Assembly: GCA_946545645.1 (NCBI GenBank)
Contig: CAMNNQ010000144.1
Coordinates: 1-49,739, forward strand
Direction: 5' to 3'
Length of the DNA stretch: 49,739 bases
Source: an uncultured Clostridia bacterium
GTDB taxonomy: Bacteria; Bacillota; Clostridia; Oscillospirales; Ruminococcaceae
Part shown: one piece after another, positions 25,529 to 33,025 of the stretch
Layout of the letters: each line of letters opens with the position of its first letter
Numbering within the stretch: position 1 is the first letter of the stretch
Notes under the pieces: model-generated
Database searches by the model: none
What the model saw: the letters and a program-made list of their open reading frames with translations, nothing else
Told to the model about the DNA's origin: nothing
Translations under genes and position numbers: made by a program

Positions 25529-26929
25529 ATGCTGATCCAAAATGCTAAGGGGAAGATCTCTCCTGCAAAGAACACGGATCCGGCAAAAGAATTGGAAAAT
25601 GCCAAATACATACTTGCCAGAAATGTGATCCGTGATCTGGATGAACGTAAAACGCTGATTAACAATAACATTATCGTTGCGGGTTCAAGCGGAAGCTTCA
25701 AAACATCACGATTTGTAGAGCCAAATTTACAGAGAGCTGAAGGCAATTATGTAATCTCAGATCCAAAAGGCTCTCTCATAAAGAAGTATTACTGGCTATT
25801 CAAGGAAAAAGGGTACGATGTCATTCAGGTCGATTTTCAGGATCCCGCAACATCAATGCACTGGAATCCTCTGACACAGATAACATGCACGCAAGACATT
25901 ATGAAGATAGCAAGTGCATTGTGCCTTGATAAAATAAACGGAAGAACAACGATCGATCCTTATTGGGACAGAATGGCATTGCTTTTAATCTGCGCATTGA
26001 TCGCGTATATAATCGAGACAGGATACAAGCCATGCAGCTTCCGTGGAATTCTTAATCTGCTGCGAGAATGTGACCGCCGTGAGCGTGTTAGTGGTGTCGG
26101 TGGCAATCGAATACGCAATCCCAAAGCCTCTGCTCTTTCAGATCGTTTTGAAGAACACTACAGGAACCATCCTGACAGCTGGGCTTATGAACAGTTCAAG
26201 AATGTTGATGCAGCTCCTGATAAAACATTCGATACCATCCGCAGCGTTTTGGTTTCCAAGTTCTCAAATTACTGCACGAAGGAAATAGACGAAATGACAT
26301 CTTCCAATGATATTGATTTTTCAGAGCTTTCCGGGAAGAAAACCATCATCTTTGTAATTCAGAGCGACCATGACAGAGCTATGGATGGGCTTGTAAACCT
26401 CTTCTTCTCTCAGGCAATAGACGGATTTATTAAAAGTGCAGATACTTACCCTAACCAGCGTCTTCCGATACCTGTAAGATTCTTTCTGGATGATTACGGC
26501 GCTACTACTGTGATCGATAACCTTGATGCAATGATCTCAACGATCCGTTCTCGGGGGATCTCGGTAGTCCTCATTCTTCAATCGGAAGCGCAGTTATTAA
26601 AGGCTGGTTATGGTGAAAACAAGACTATCATTTCAAATTGCGATACTTATATTTATACCGGCGGCAACGATATTGAAACAGCACGCGCAGTAAGCACCCG
26701 CTGCAACAAACCGCTACAACAGGTGCTTACTATGCCGATTGGTTATTGTTGGGTGTTCACCAGAGGAAGCAAGCCGGTATTTACACAGCTTGTAGACAGA
26801 CAGGAAGTACCGGAACGCTATGAAATGCTTTCCGTTCCTGCTACGAAAAAACCTGAAATGAAGCCTTATGCTTCAGAAGATCCATTGGAGGAGTTTATGG
26901 AACTATTAGAGTTTGCAGATATTACGTAA
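25529..26929 (+). CDS. VirD4/TraG-type coupling ATPase, short soluble form
   Basis: Hexameric ATPase that hands a relaxase-DNA complex to a transfer channel. Walker A GSSGSFKTS is at 52-60, the family motif ISDPKGS follows about 20 residues later, and Walker B FFLDD is at 318-322. ISTIRSRGISVVLILQS is the usual stretch after it. At 466 aa it lacks the N-terminal membrane domain of full TraG proteins, which suggests a cytosolic or partner-dependent form as found on some mobilizable elements. The ATG follows AAGGAGG. Its 3' end overlaps the convergent Rep-like gene by 64 bp. Confidence 0.85.
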   Translation: MLIQNAKGKISPAKNTDPAKELENAKYILARNVIRDLDERKTLINNNIIVAGSSGSFKTSRFVEPNLQRAEGNYVISDPKGSLIKKYYWLFKEKGYDVIQVDFQDPATSMHWNPLTQITCTQDIMKIASALCLDKINGRTTIDPYWDRMALLLICALIAYIIETGYKPCSFRGILNLLRECDRRERVSGVGGNRIRNPKASALSDRFEEHYRNHPDSWAYEQFKNVDAAPDKTFDTIRSVLVSKFSNYCTKEIDEMTSSNDIDFSELSGKKTIIFVIQSDHDRAMDGLVNLFFSQAIDGFIKSADTYPNQRLPIPVRFFLDDYGATTVIDNLDAMISTIRSRGISVVLILQSEAQLLKAGYGENKTIISNCDTYIYTGGNDIETARAVSTRCNKPLQQVLTMPIGYCWVFTRGSKPVFTQLVDRQEVPERYEMLSVPATKKPEMKPYASEDPLEEFMELLEFADIT

Positions 26930-27816
26930 GGATTCATAAGGCTTACCATACCCTGAACCACTTGATTGATCGCATCAAAATTATATTCCAAATATTTTTG
27001 ATCTGCAAAGACAAGTGGTTTCAGTTTAGCCTTTTCCTTGCGTCCGAGGCGATTCCAATACACCGCTTTTTCAGAATTATATTGTAACAATTCAAGAAGA
27101 ACCTTTTCAGTATCGTTAAGTTGAATATCTTGCGAGAATGAACCCTTCGGATCGAATACTGTTACTTTAGGCAGCCAGTTATTGTAAAGTTTTTGTCCCC
27201 AATCTGGCAATGACGGATTTCCAACGGTAATCTCAATTCGAGTCAACGGGGTAGACAAACCGCTTTCCTCGCTCTTATCGTAAAGTTTCACATGTCCGGA
27301 ATCATTCCGTTTCTTGCCAAGATATTCTGTTGAGCAATCTTTAGATGCCTTATATATAAGCTGTGCACGTTTATCTTTAAGTAAATGTACCAACATCCTA
27401 TTGATTGGAATATCAATAGCTAAATCAAGAGATTCAAAACTATAGCTCTCAGCAAGGGACAAAATCGTCCTTACTTCATCAATAATATGCTCATTTTCAT
27501 GGCATTTATTAGGGTTGAACTCTATAATACCGCATTTCAGCTTCTCCTTGGAGTTATAGATGAATTTCATGGAAACCGTTGCAGCTTTATTTCCGAAGGA
27601 ATCATAATAGCTTTTCTCACAAGGAAAACGATAACGATACGAATGCTCTTCCGGTTCTTTTAACATTATCCCCGGAATCATTTCAGATAAGTATGTATAG
27701 TCAGACAGTATATTGTCTACTAATTCATCAGGCAGCACAATAGACAGCTTAACCTTATCAATCGAATAAGTTTTATTGTCTACAGTAACTGGATTTAGAT
27801 AAGGAATTTTATCCAT
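26866..27816 (-). CDS. Replication initiator / MobT-like relaxase candidate
   Basis: A 316-aa protein that fits the Rep_trans / replication initiation factor pattern: the SFESLDLAIDIPI strand, EYLGKKRNDSGHVKLYDKSEE (a strand-loop with the RLYDK-like motif) and TPLTRIEIT. Proteins of this kind act as rolling-circle initiators and, in Tn916-type elements, as MobT relaxases. The catalytic Tyr cannot be fixed by eye. It ends in a Ser/Asn-rich tail (ANSNSSINSSNGSS). It overlaps the upstream KilAC-like gene by 8 bp. With the coupling ATPase it is the best candidate for the nick function of element A. Confidence 0.6.
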   Translation of the reverse strand: MDKIPYLNPVTVDNKTYSIDKVKLSIVLPDELVDNILSDYTYLSEMIPGIMLKEPEEHSYRYRFPCEKSYYDSFGNKAATVSMKFIYNSKEKLKCGIIEFNPNKCHENEHIIDEVRTILSLAESYSFESLDLAIDIPINRMLVHLLKDKRAQLIYKASKDCSTEYLGKKRNDSGHVKLYDKSEESGLSTPLTRIEITVGNPSLPDWGQKLYNNWLPKVTVFDPKGSFSQDIQLNDTEKVLLELLQYNSEKAVYWNRLGRKEKAKLKPLVFADQKYLEYNFDAINQVVQGMVSLMNPYVISANSNSSINSSNGSSEA

Positions 27817-28459
27817 GTTTGCGCATCACCTTTTTATATCCGTCTTGTTCAAGCATTAACTCGACGAATTTGCGGCCTTTTTCAGTCCATCTTAGATACT
27901 TCATAGTAGGCATATCTAAAATTAAGCCTTTACCACGAAGTCTACCGTAAAGATGGTACTTGTTCTTATCGAGATACTGAACGTTTCTATATTCCAAGTA
28001 CTGGTTAAGAATCCAAATGTCCATGCGATATTCTTTTGCAATGTCCATCGTGCTATATACTTCCTCAGCAAGGACAGTAACATCAGACGCTTGGCCATTT
28101 CCCTCAGAAGGAGGTTCAACAGAAATAACTGCTGTCAGTTGGCCTTTTTCGATATTCTCCAAAGGAATATCAGAAGTATACAGTTTTATATCAGCAGGAT
28201 TAACATTATGGTCTGCTGCTATTAACTTGGTAAACCCTTCACGATTAATATATAGCCCTAATGAGGTTTGGTTTAATCTTGCTTGGTTTTCACTTGTACT
28301 AATCTCACTGCCAACGATTATTGCTCTTATACACTTGTCCAAATCTTTTATGGTTGTACTGGTGGTGCTTTTGAGAGAATTCATTGTATCGTCAAAATTA
28401 TAATAGATCTTTCCAAAAACATGAGCTGTTCTGATTTCATACTTAATTGTTTTTTTCAT
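27809..28459 (-). CDS. Phage-type antirepressor-like protein with a KilAC-like C-terminus
   Basis: A 216-aa protein. The C-terminal ~75 residues (DIAKEYRMDIWILNQYLEYRN, then LYGRLRGKGLI and WTEKGRKFVELML) fit the KilA-C/ANT DNA-binding domain of phage antirepressors. The N-terminal part is a mixed fold I do not know. It lies in a minus-strand chain of four genes (HTH, small protein, this, Rep-like) with overlaps of 8, 17 and 4 bp, which reads as the element's control-and-replication operon. Confidence 0.6.
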   Translation of the reverse strand: MKKTIKYEIRTAHVFGKIYYNFDDTMNSLKSTTSTTIKDLDKCIRAIIVGSEISTSENQARLNQTSLGLYINREGFTKLIAADHNVNPADIKLYTSDIPLENIEKGQLTAVISVEPPSEGNGQASDVTVLAEEVYSTMDIAKEYRMDIWILNQYLEYRNVQYLDKNKYHLYGRLRGKGLILDMPTMKYLRWTEKGRKFVELMLEQDGYKKVMRKHG

Positions 28460-28742
28460 AGTAATCTTCTGCTCCTTCCTGAAGTTCCGAGGAACACTTT
28501 TCCGTAGTAACTATAGGGACTTGAGTGTCATCCTCATTTGGTTCATACATGTATCCTGTGTACTCATACAGCAGTTTGGGGGATACATAATAGTCATACT
28601 GTAAATGGTTTTCATCGGTCTTGAATGCCGTACCAAAAGGTAACAGACCTCTTTGTAAGCCTATCCGAACAAACATGGAGGATTTACCCATGATTTTAGC
28701 CACAACCGAAATTGGCACATTATGTGCTGCACCTTCAGTCAT
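28443..28742 (-). CDS. Small DNA-binding (excisionase-like) protein
   Basis: A 99-aa protein. The N-terminal VPISVVAKIMGKSSMFVRIGLQRGLLPFGTAF is a MerR/excisionase-like winged helix in which a short helix selects DNA. The C-terminal tail is acidic and disordered. It overlaps the HTH gene before it by 4 bp and the KilAC-like gene after it by 17 bp. It is a candidate excisionase or replication regulator of element A. Confidence 0.6.
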   Translation of the reverse strand: MTEGAAHNVPISVVAKIMGKSSMFVRIGLQRGLLPFGTAFKTDENHLQYDYYVSPKLLYEYTGYMYEPNEDDTQVPIVTTEKCSSELQEGAEDYYEKNN

Positions 28743-28933
28743 GCTGATCCGCCTCCTTCCTTCTCTTTGGCAATCTGGTCTATGATCGTCATGAGCTCAT
28801 TTTCCTTGTCGTTAGAAAGCTGATGACGAAGCATTTTGCTGAGATTAGTGTCCTGTAAATTCAGGCGTTCAGCTACCTCCCAGAGTTTTACACCGCTAAT
28901 CTTAGCGTAATCGCGTATTAACTGGTTTGACAT
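28739..28933 (-). CDS. Small HTH protein
   Basis: A 64-aa protein with a single Cro/cI-type helix-turn-helix (DYAKISGVKLWEVAERLNLQDTN split over two helices) and an acidic C-terminus. Start ATG at 28933 with AAGGAG upstream. It heads the minus-strand control operon and is divergent from the zinc-ribbon gene at 29069. Confidence 0.7.
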   Translation of the reverse strand: MSNQLIRDYAKISGVKLWEVAERLNLQDTNLSKMLRHQLSNDKENELMTIIDQIAKEKEGGGSA

Positions 28934-29068
28934 GTGACCACTCCTTTTCTGATTTTTATTCGCAACTTGATATTGTTATTATTCTTGTTGCTATCTTTAT
29001 TGTATTTGTTTGTCCCTATGGTCACTAAACGTAAATTTTTGCATTTTAAAAATAGGAGGAAAATAGAT

Positions 29069-30109
29069 ATGTTTGAAATTGCAGATTATGTCTTCTTTGA
29101 CGAAGAAGATCGTTTCAACCTTCAGTCACCGCAATTCAGAGTAGCAAAACCTCTAAATCCAGAATGTCGTTTCTGGCGGTTATATGTACGTGGAGAGAAT
29201 GGACTTTTTATATTTGTTAAGAAATATACTTTTGGAGAAATTGTCAGATCCTTTTTAGAAAGCATGCCGAAGGAAATAGTGACATCCAGTTTCTCAAAAT
29301 GCTCTCCATTCTACGACCCTTATCAAGATTTCTCAATTAGAATCATTCCTCGATACAACGAAGGAACCATAATGGATTGCGGAGCGTTCTTACTCTACAT
29401 CCTTAAGAACAAACAGAAAATGACAAGAGGTGAATTGGATAGATGTTACAGATACGCAAAAGACTTGGCATATTGGCACGACAATGAAGAATGGTTAGAT
29501 ATGGATTATCTCCATACCATAAAAAAATATGGCCTTGAAAGGCCTTATTCCAACAAAATGATTATTCCGATATCCCAAAGCAGAGTATTAGAGGACGGCG
29601 AAAGCTACGCAATATCTGAGCTATTCGATTTTGGAGCCCTATTTGCCATCGACCTCAAGGAAGTATTATTTAACGATAAGGTGTCAATTAATTTAAAAGG
29701 CTTATTTGAGTGTATGAAATGTCATAATCTTTTTCAAGTAAAAGGGAAAGCAAATAATCTAAAGTATTGTGAATGTTGTCGTGCCCCAAATCTGCATTTT
29801 GCTATAAATGAAAAAGGGTTGAATGCTTTACGAAAAAGAATCTATGATCTCTACAATGACAGAATGGAACAAGAAAAACGCAAACAGATACCAGATGAAG
29901 AAAAGATCACGTCGTTATATGAAAGCTTAGCGGCATTTACAGATCAGTATGAAATGTATAAGCATTTGATCAAAAGGCAAATTGTGCCTCAGTATATGGA
30001 CATCAAGTATGACAACACTATAGACACACCGCAAAGATTGTATAACTGGCTTAAAAGATACTGGGACAATCTTAATGTAAAAGAATCCCCATTTCGAAAG
30101 GAGAAATAA
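29069..30109 (+). CDS. Zinc-ribbon protein of the DUF6076-like type
   Basis: A 346-aa protein. A C-x2-C ... C-x2-C knuckle (FECMKCHNLF, then YCECCRAP) lies near 225-250 after an alpha/beta region, and a long helix follows. I recall clostridial element proteins of this build under DUF6076; the name is tentative. The start is ATG 29069 with AGGAGG; a longer open frame that begins at 28934 adds a hydrophobic stretch with no ribosome site and is rejected. The stop is 2 bp before the integrase ATG, so the two are coupled. A similar protein occurs in element B at 40161. Confidence 0.6.
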   Translation: MFEIADYVFFDEEDRFNLQSPQFRVAKPLNPECRFWRLYVRGENGLFIFVKKYTFGEIVRSFLESMPKEIVTSSFSKCSPFYDPYQDFSIRIIPRYNEGTIMDCGAFLLYILKNKQKMTRGELDRCYRYAKDLAYWHDNEEWLDMDYLHTIKKYGLERPYSNKMIIPISQSRVLEDGESYAISELFDFGALFAIDLKEVLFNDKVSINLKGLFECMKCHNLFQVKGKANNLKYCECCRAPNLHFAINEKGLNALRKRIYDLYNDRMEQEKRKQIPDEEKITSLYESLAAFTDQYEMYKHLIKRQIVPQYMDIKYDNTIDTPQRLYNWLKRYWDNLNVKESPFRKEK

Positions 30110-30111
30110 AA

Positions 30112-31173
30112 ATGGCAAAAGTATTCAGAAGAGCAAATGGATCTGGTTCCATCACTAAAGTAACAGATGCACACCGTCGTAAGCCATACAAAGTTGTTGT
30201 GACTATATGCTGGACTGATGACGGATATCAAACCCGTAAAGTGCTTGGCTACTATAAAACACGAGATGAAGCTACAGTTGCACTTGCAAATTACAAGGAA
30301 AACCCATTTGACATTTCAGCTGGAAGGGCAACATTTACAGATGTTTATGAAAAATGGAGCAGTCAGAAGTTTCCTACAATAAGTGATTCAAACGTCAAAG
30401 GAAATGTCGCTGCATATAAACGCTGTTCGTTTCTTTACAAAAAGCCTTTTAAAGATATTGGTGTGGATGACCTGCAATATGTGATAGATACTTGTGACTG
30501 TAACTATCCTACGCTCAAAAAAATAAAAGTGCTATTTAATCAGCTGTACAAGTATGCTTTACCACGAAAGTTTACTGACCAAGATTATTCTAAAAGTGTT
30601 GACATAAGTAAATATAAACAACGAAATCCTAACAGAAAGAACAGACAGGCTTTTTCTGAAGAACAGATTCAAAAAATAAAATCTCTGGATTGCGAAGAAT
30701 CAGCAATGACTGTCCTTATGCTGATTTATTCCGGTATGCGTATTGGAGAGTTCCTGAACCTCAAAAAAGCAGACTGTCACCTTGATGAGCGCTACATTGA
30801 TGTTATAGCGTCTAAAACTAATAACGGCATCCGGAAAGTTCCAATCGCTGAAAAAACTTTAGCGTACTGGAAGCACTTTTTCAATAAGACCGACAGTGAA
30901 TATCTCGTTTCGATGGATGGAAGAGATTTCAGTACAGGCAAAGGATATACTGCCTATAAGGATACATATTGGACTCCGTTAATGGAATCCATGGAATTTG
31001 GCAAGAGAGATATTCACGAAACTCGTCACACCTGTTCCACACTTCTTTACGCAGCGGAGGTATTTGAGCCCAAGATCAATCGTATTCTTGGTCATAGCGG
31101 CAAAACAACCGCTGAAAATATATATACTCACCTTTCAGTCAAAGAGCTGATCGATGCGATCAATACTATCTAA
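30112..31173 (+). CDS. Tyrosine integrase of element A
   Basis: Site-specific recombinase that should integrate and excise element A at the rpsI core. An arm-binding N-terminal domain (about 1-65) and SAM-like core-binding domain precede the catalytic domain with Arg210 (YSGMRIGE), His302-x-x-Arg305 (IHETRHT), His328 (ILGHSG) and Tyr338 (NIYTHLS). All catalytic residues are present, so it looks active. It has 353 aa and starts with GAAAGGAG. It differs clearly from the integrase of element B, yet both appear to use the same target. Confidence 0.9.
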   Translation: MAKVFRRANGSGSITKVTDAHRRKPYKVVVTICWTDDGYQTRKVLGYYKTRDEATVALANYKENPFDISAGRATFTDVYEKWSSQKFPTISDSNVKGNVAAYKRCSFLYKKPFKDIGVDDLQYVIDTCDCNYPTLKKIKVLFNQLYKYALPRKFTDQDYSKSVDISKYKQRNPNRKNRQAFSEEQIQKIKSLDCEESAMTVLMLIYSGMRIGEFLNLKKADCHLDERYIDVIASKTNNGIRKVPIAEKTLAYWKHFFNKTDSEYLVSMDGRDFSTGKGYTAYKDTYWTPLMESMEFGKRDIHETRHTCSTLLYAAEVFEPKINRILGHSGKTTAENIYTHLSVKELIDAINTI

Positions 31174-31181
31174 ACCTCGAA

Positions 31182-31195
31182 GGACAAGCTTGTCC
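31182..31195. promoter_or_regulatory. Perfect 14-bp palindrome GGACAAGCTTGTCC
   Basis: It lies 9 bp after the integrase stop and is flanked by CTCGA on both sides. No T tract follows, so an operator is more likely than a terminator. Compare AGGACA-AATA-TGTCCT at 19411. Confidence 0.5.
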
Positions 31196-31249
31196 CTCGA
31201 TACATAAGCCCAAACAAATAATCTCATTACTTAAAAAGGAGTAATCACA

Positions 31250-31738
31250 ATGGAAAAAGAAGAATTATTACAAAGAATCAGCAAGTCGGTACCCCTCATG
31301 GCAGAATTAGCAAAAGCCGAGGATGTCATCTCAGACTATCCAAAGGCTAAAAGTAAGGCATATAAATGGATAATGCTATCACTCTGGCCAGCATTCCTCG
31401 GTGTTCTGTTTTTTGTCGGATTTCTTACTGTAACAGAAGATAAACTGAAATTCTTCCTCATTACGTTGATGCTGTTCGTTCCGACAGCATTGGCAATCGT
31501 CGCATTCACAAAGAAAAAGCAGAAACATGACGATGCCGTAAAAAAGGTAAAGGATATTGAGAACGATCCCGCACTCTCTTGGATTCCAATCAGTTACCGA
31601 AACAGCTATGCTTTTTCGTATATTTCTGATAGCATTATCTCCGGCAGAGTAGATACCCTGAAGGAAGCTTTAAACGACTTCGAGTCGTATCAGAAAAACC
31701 TTCTGCTTGCAGCAAGCTTAAATCGTCCGCATTCATAA
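31250..31738 (+). CDS. Small membrane protein with two transmembrane helices
   Basis: A 162-aa protein. A charged N-terminal helix is followed by two hydrophobic segments (about 41-59 and 67-86) and a cytosolic tail with a lysine-rich start. AAGGAG precedes the ATG. No family is recognised. It is the last gene of element A before its right end; proteins of this shape are common next to integrases, where they are often cargo. Confidence 0.65.
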   Translation: MEKEELLQRISKSVPLMAELAKAEDVISDYPKAKSKAYKWIMLSLWPAFLGVLFFVGFLTVTEDKLKFFLITLMLFVPTALAIVAFTKKKQKHDDAVKKVKDIENDPALSWIPISYRNSYAFSYISDSIISGRVDTLKEALNDFESYQKNLLLAASLNRPHS

Positions 31739-31763
31739 CTGAATATTTCAGCTCCATAAAAAA

Positions 31764-31802
31764 ATCCCTCATAAGACTTCTGTGAATAGTCCTATGAGGG
31801 AT
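31764..31802 (+). terminator. Hairpin terminator at the right end of element A
   Basis: ATCCCTCAT (31764-31772) with ATGAGGGAT (31794-31802), followed by ATCGCTTTTC and preceded by seven A, so it may work in both directions. Confidence 0.7.
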
Positions 31803-31806
31803 ATCG

Positions 31807-31859
31807 CTTTTCAATGCATCGTGTATTAGTGGGTGCTGTATGGGTGCTGTATGGGTGCT
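31807..31859 (+). repeat. Right arm-type repeats of element A
   Basis: TTTTCAATGCAT, then three GGGTGCT boxes at 31831, 31842 and 31853 with exact 11-bp spacing. It is the direct-repeat counterpart of 14513-14544. Confidence 0.65.
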
Positions 31860-31906
31860 ACCGTCAGTTTTCGAGCAGTTCTCAGCGTGCTTTTCAGGTA
31901 AAAAGA

Positions 31907-31938
31907 AAACCTCGCAAATGCAATGTTTACGAGGCTTT
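31907..31938. terminator. Small hairpin before the right core of element A
   Basis: AAAACCTCG ... CGAGGCTTTT: a 5-bp GC-rich stem with A run before and T run after. Confidence 0.5.
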
Positions 31939-31971
31939 TCGTTGTTTTTGATAAAAAAGTAAGTTCGCGAC

Positions 31972-31987
31972 TGATTATCTCTTTGAG
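31972..31987. other. Attachment core between elements A and B
   Basis: TGATTATCTCTTTGAG, identical over all 16 bases to the rpsI 3' end at 47139-47154. The bases on either side are unrelated to rpsI, as expected for an att site between two integrated elements. Confidence 0.85.
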
Positions 31988-32228
31988 TTTGAGAATAGGT
32001 TTCTGCTATTTTTTAGTCTCTCGAACTCAAATTCAATTATTGCCGTGTTTTCAGGCATTTAAGGCATCGTATTCTGTTAGTTTTTATTGATTTTCAATCG
32101 CATTTTATGACTTGACTTGTCCAGCGGTTGACCATACTTGTACAAGCACTATGCATATCTCTGTATTACAATTTGATAACTGTGGTGAGAGACTTAGAGA
32201 GCTTTCATCAACGAAAGGAAGGTCTATT
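31988..32228. other. Left end of element B, non-coding
   Basis: No gene. It holds TTGACCA at 32128-32134 (an arm-type box also found at the right end), the palindrome CTTGTACAAG, and GCATATCTCTGTA at 32153-32165, an inverted copy of the motif at 45849-45861 in the integrase promoter. The ribosome site GAAAGGAAGG for the next gene is at 32214. Confidence 0.55.
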
Positions 32229-32555
32229 ATGACTATTGCAGAGAAGAAAGAAATCGTAAACAAAATCATCAGCCTGCTTATTCAGCTTACCGTTGAGGAC
32301 GATCACTATGAGGTTGTGAAAGAAGTACCTGTACCTGTTACTGTTGAACAGCCTAAACCAAAGAAAGATGAGGTATCTTTCTTAACAATTAAGGAATGTA
32401 CCAAGCTGATACACGGGCTAAGTGACCATACAATGCGTTTGCTTATAGCTCAGAATAAGGTCACATATTTCCGTGCAGGTGCAGGAGAACGTGGCAAGAT
32501 ACTTGTCAACAAAGAGAGCCTGCTGTCCTATTTCAGCGGAATCGAGGAGGTGTGA
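32229..32555 (+). CDS. Excisionase-like DNA-binding protein (copy 1)
   Basis: A 108-aa protein: an N-terminal helix, a Pro/Lys-rich linker, then FLTIKECTKLIHGLSDHTMRL and a wing GKILVNKESLLSYF, the winged-helix pattern of excisionase/helix-turn-helix family proteins. It is clearly paralogous to the protein at 43047 in the same element. The start is ATG 32229 behind GAAAGGAAGG; an earlier in-frame ATG is ignored because it lies in the promoter region. The next gene follows after 3 bp. Confidence 0.75.
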   Translation: MTIAEKKEIVNKIISLLIQLTVEDDHYEVVKEVPVPVTVEQPKPKKDEVSFLTIKECTKLIHGLSDHTMRLLIAQNKVTYFRAGAGERGKILVNKESLLSYFSGIEEV

Positions 32556-32558
32556 GCT

Positions 32559-32975
32559 ATGAGCAGATACAAGAGTGAACAGACCGCATACAGCTCACTG
32601 AAAAAGAAATACGTTCCGTTGTGGAGACTGGACACCAACACCATGACCGTTACCCACTTCAATGCCGATACTCAGACCGAGGAGAGCAAGACCTACCATA
32701 CCGATTTCATCAGGTATCATCTTCATTTCTCTGAAAGCCATTGCCCCAACAGGCTTCGCAGGCTCGTCAATGAGGGTAAGATCGTGCAGTATCTCGATGA
32801 TATGGAACAGAAAGTCAGTGAAGCTATCACTCGCCAGGTGGAACTCTGGAAGCAGACGGACAGTTGCTATCAGAAAGCTGTTATCGCCGCCGATACCGAG
32901 AAAATGCTCGGTCTGGAGAACTGCTTCATCAGTATGGCGAGAGAAACGATGTTTGAGTGTATGGTTTATATCTAA
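32559..32975 (+). CDS. TnpV-like small protein
   Basis: A 138-aa protein. The central and C-terminal part (CPNRLRRLVNEGKIVQYLDDME, then a long helix ending in ARETMFECMVYI) resembles the TnpV family found on clostridial transposons, whose function is unknown. AGGAGGTGTGAG, shared with the end of the preceding gene, is its ribosome site. Together with the excisionase-like gene it forms a small left-end operon closed by a terminator. Confidence 0.5.
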   Translation: MSRYKSEQTAYSSLKKKYVPLWRLDTNTMTVTHFNADTQTEESKTYHTDFIRYHLHFSESHCPNRLRRLVNEGKIVQYLDDMEQKVSEAITRQVELWKQTDSCYQKAVIAADTEKMLGLENCFISMARETMFECMVYI

Positions 32976-32979
32976 GAAT

Positions 32980-33013
32980 CAACGGCTGTGCCTTCGGGTG
33001 CAGCTGTTTTTTA
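32980..33013 (+). terminator. Terminator of the left-end operon
   Basis: Imperfect stem AACGGCTGTGCC-TTCG-GGTGCAGCTGTT followed by TTTTT. The UUCG loop supports it. Confidence 0.7.
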
Positions 33014-33025
33014 TCGATTGACCAT

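Larger units (their letters stand above)
14461..31987. mobile_element. Element A: integrated mobilizable-type element with defence genes
   Basis: About 17.5 kb bounded by two copies of the rpsI-derived core. It has its own tyrosine integrase at the right end, a VirD4-like coupling ATPase, a Rep/MobT-like protein and regulators, plus cargo (McrBC and others). No VirB4, VirB6 or other transfer-channel gene is visible, so transfer would need a helper. Base composition is AT-richer than the backbone on both sides. Left and right ends carry direct arm-type repeats with an 11-bp period. Confidence 0.75.

Noticed and set aside
24935-26929. Prophage head-protease/portal module
   Set aside because: The ATPase is of the VirD4 type, not a portal or terminase, and no capsid, tail or lysis gene is found in the element.
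28934-29068. Hydrophobic N-terminal extension of the zinc-ribbon protein at 29069
   Set aside because: The frame opens without a ribosome site in the divergent promoter region, while AGGAGG sits right before ATG 29069.
31875-31884. GCAGTTCTCA, which matches 10 bases of the rpsI coding end
   Set aside because: Short match in the wrong orientation relative to the core and not continued on either side; probably chance.
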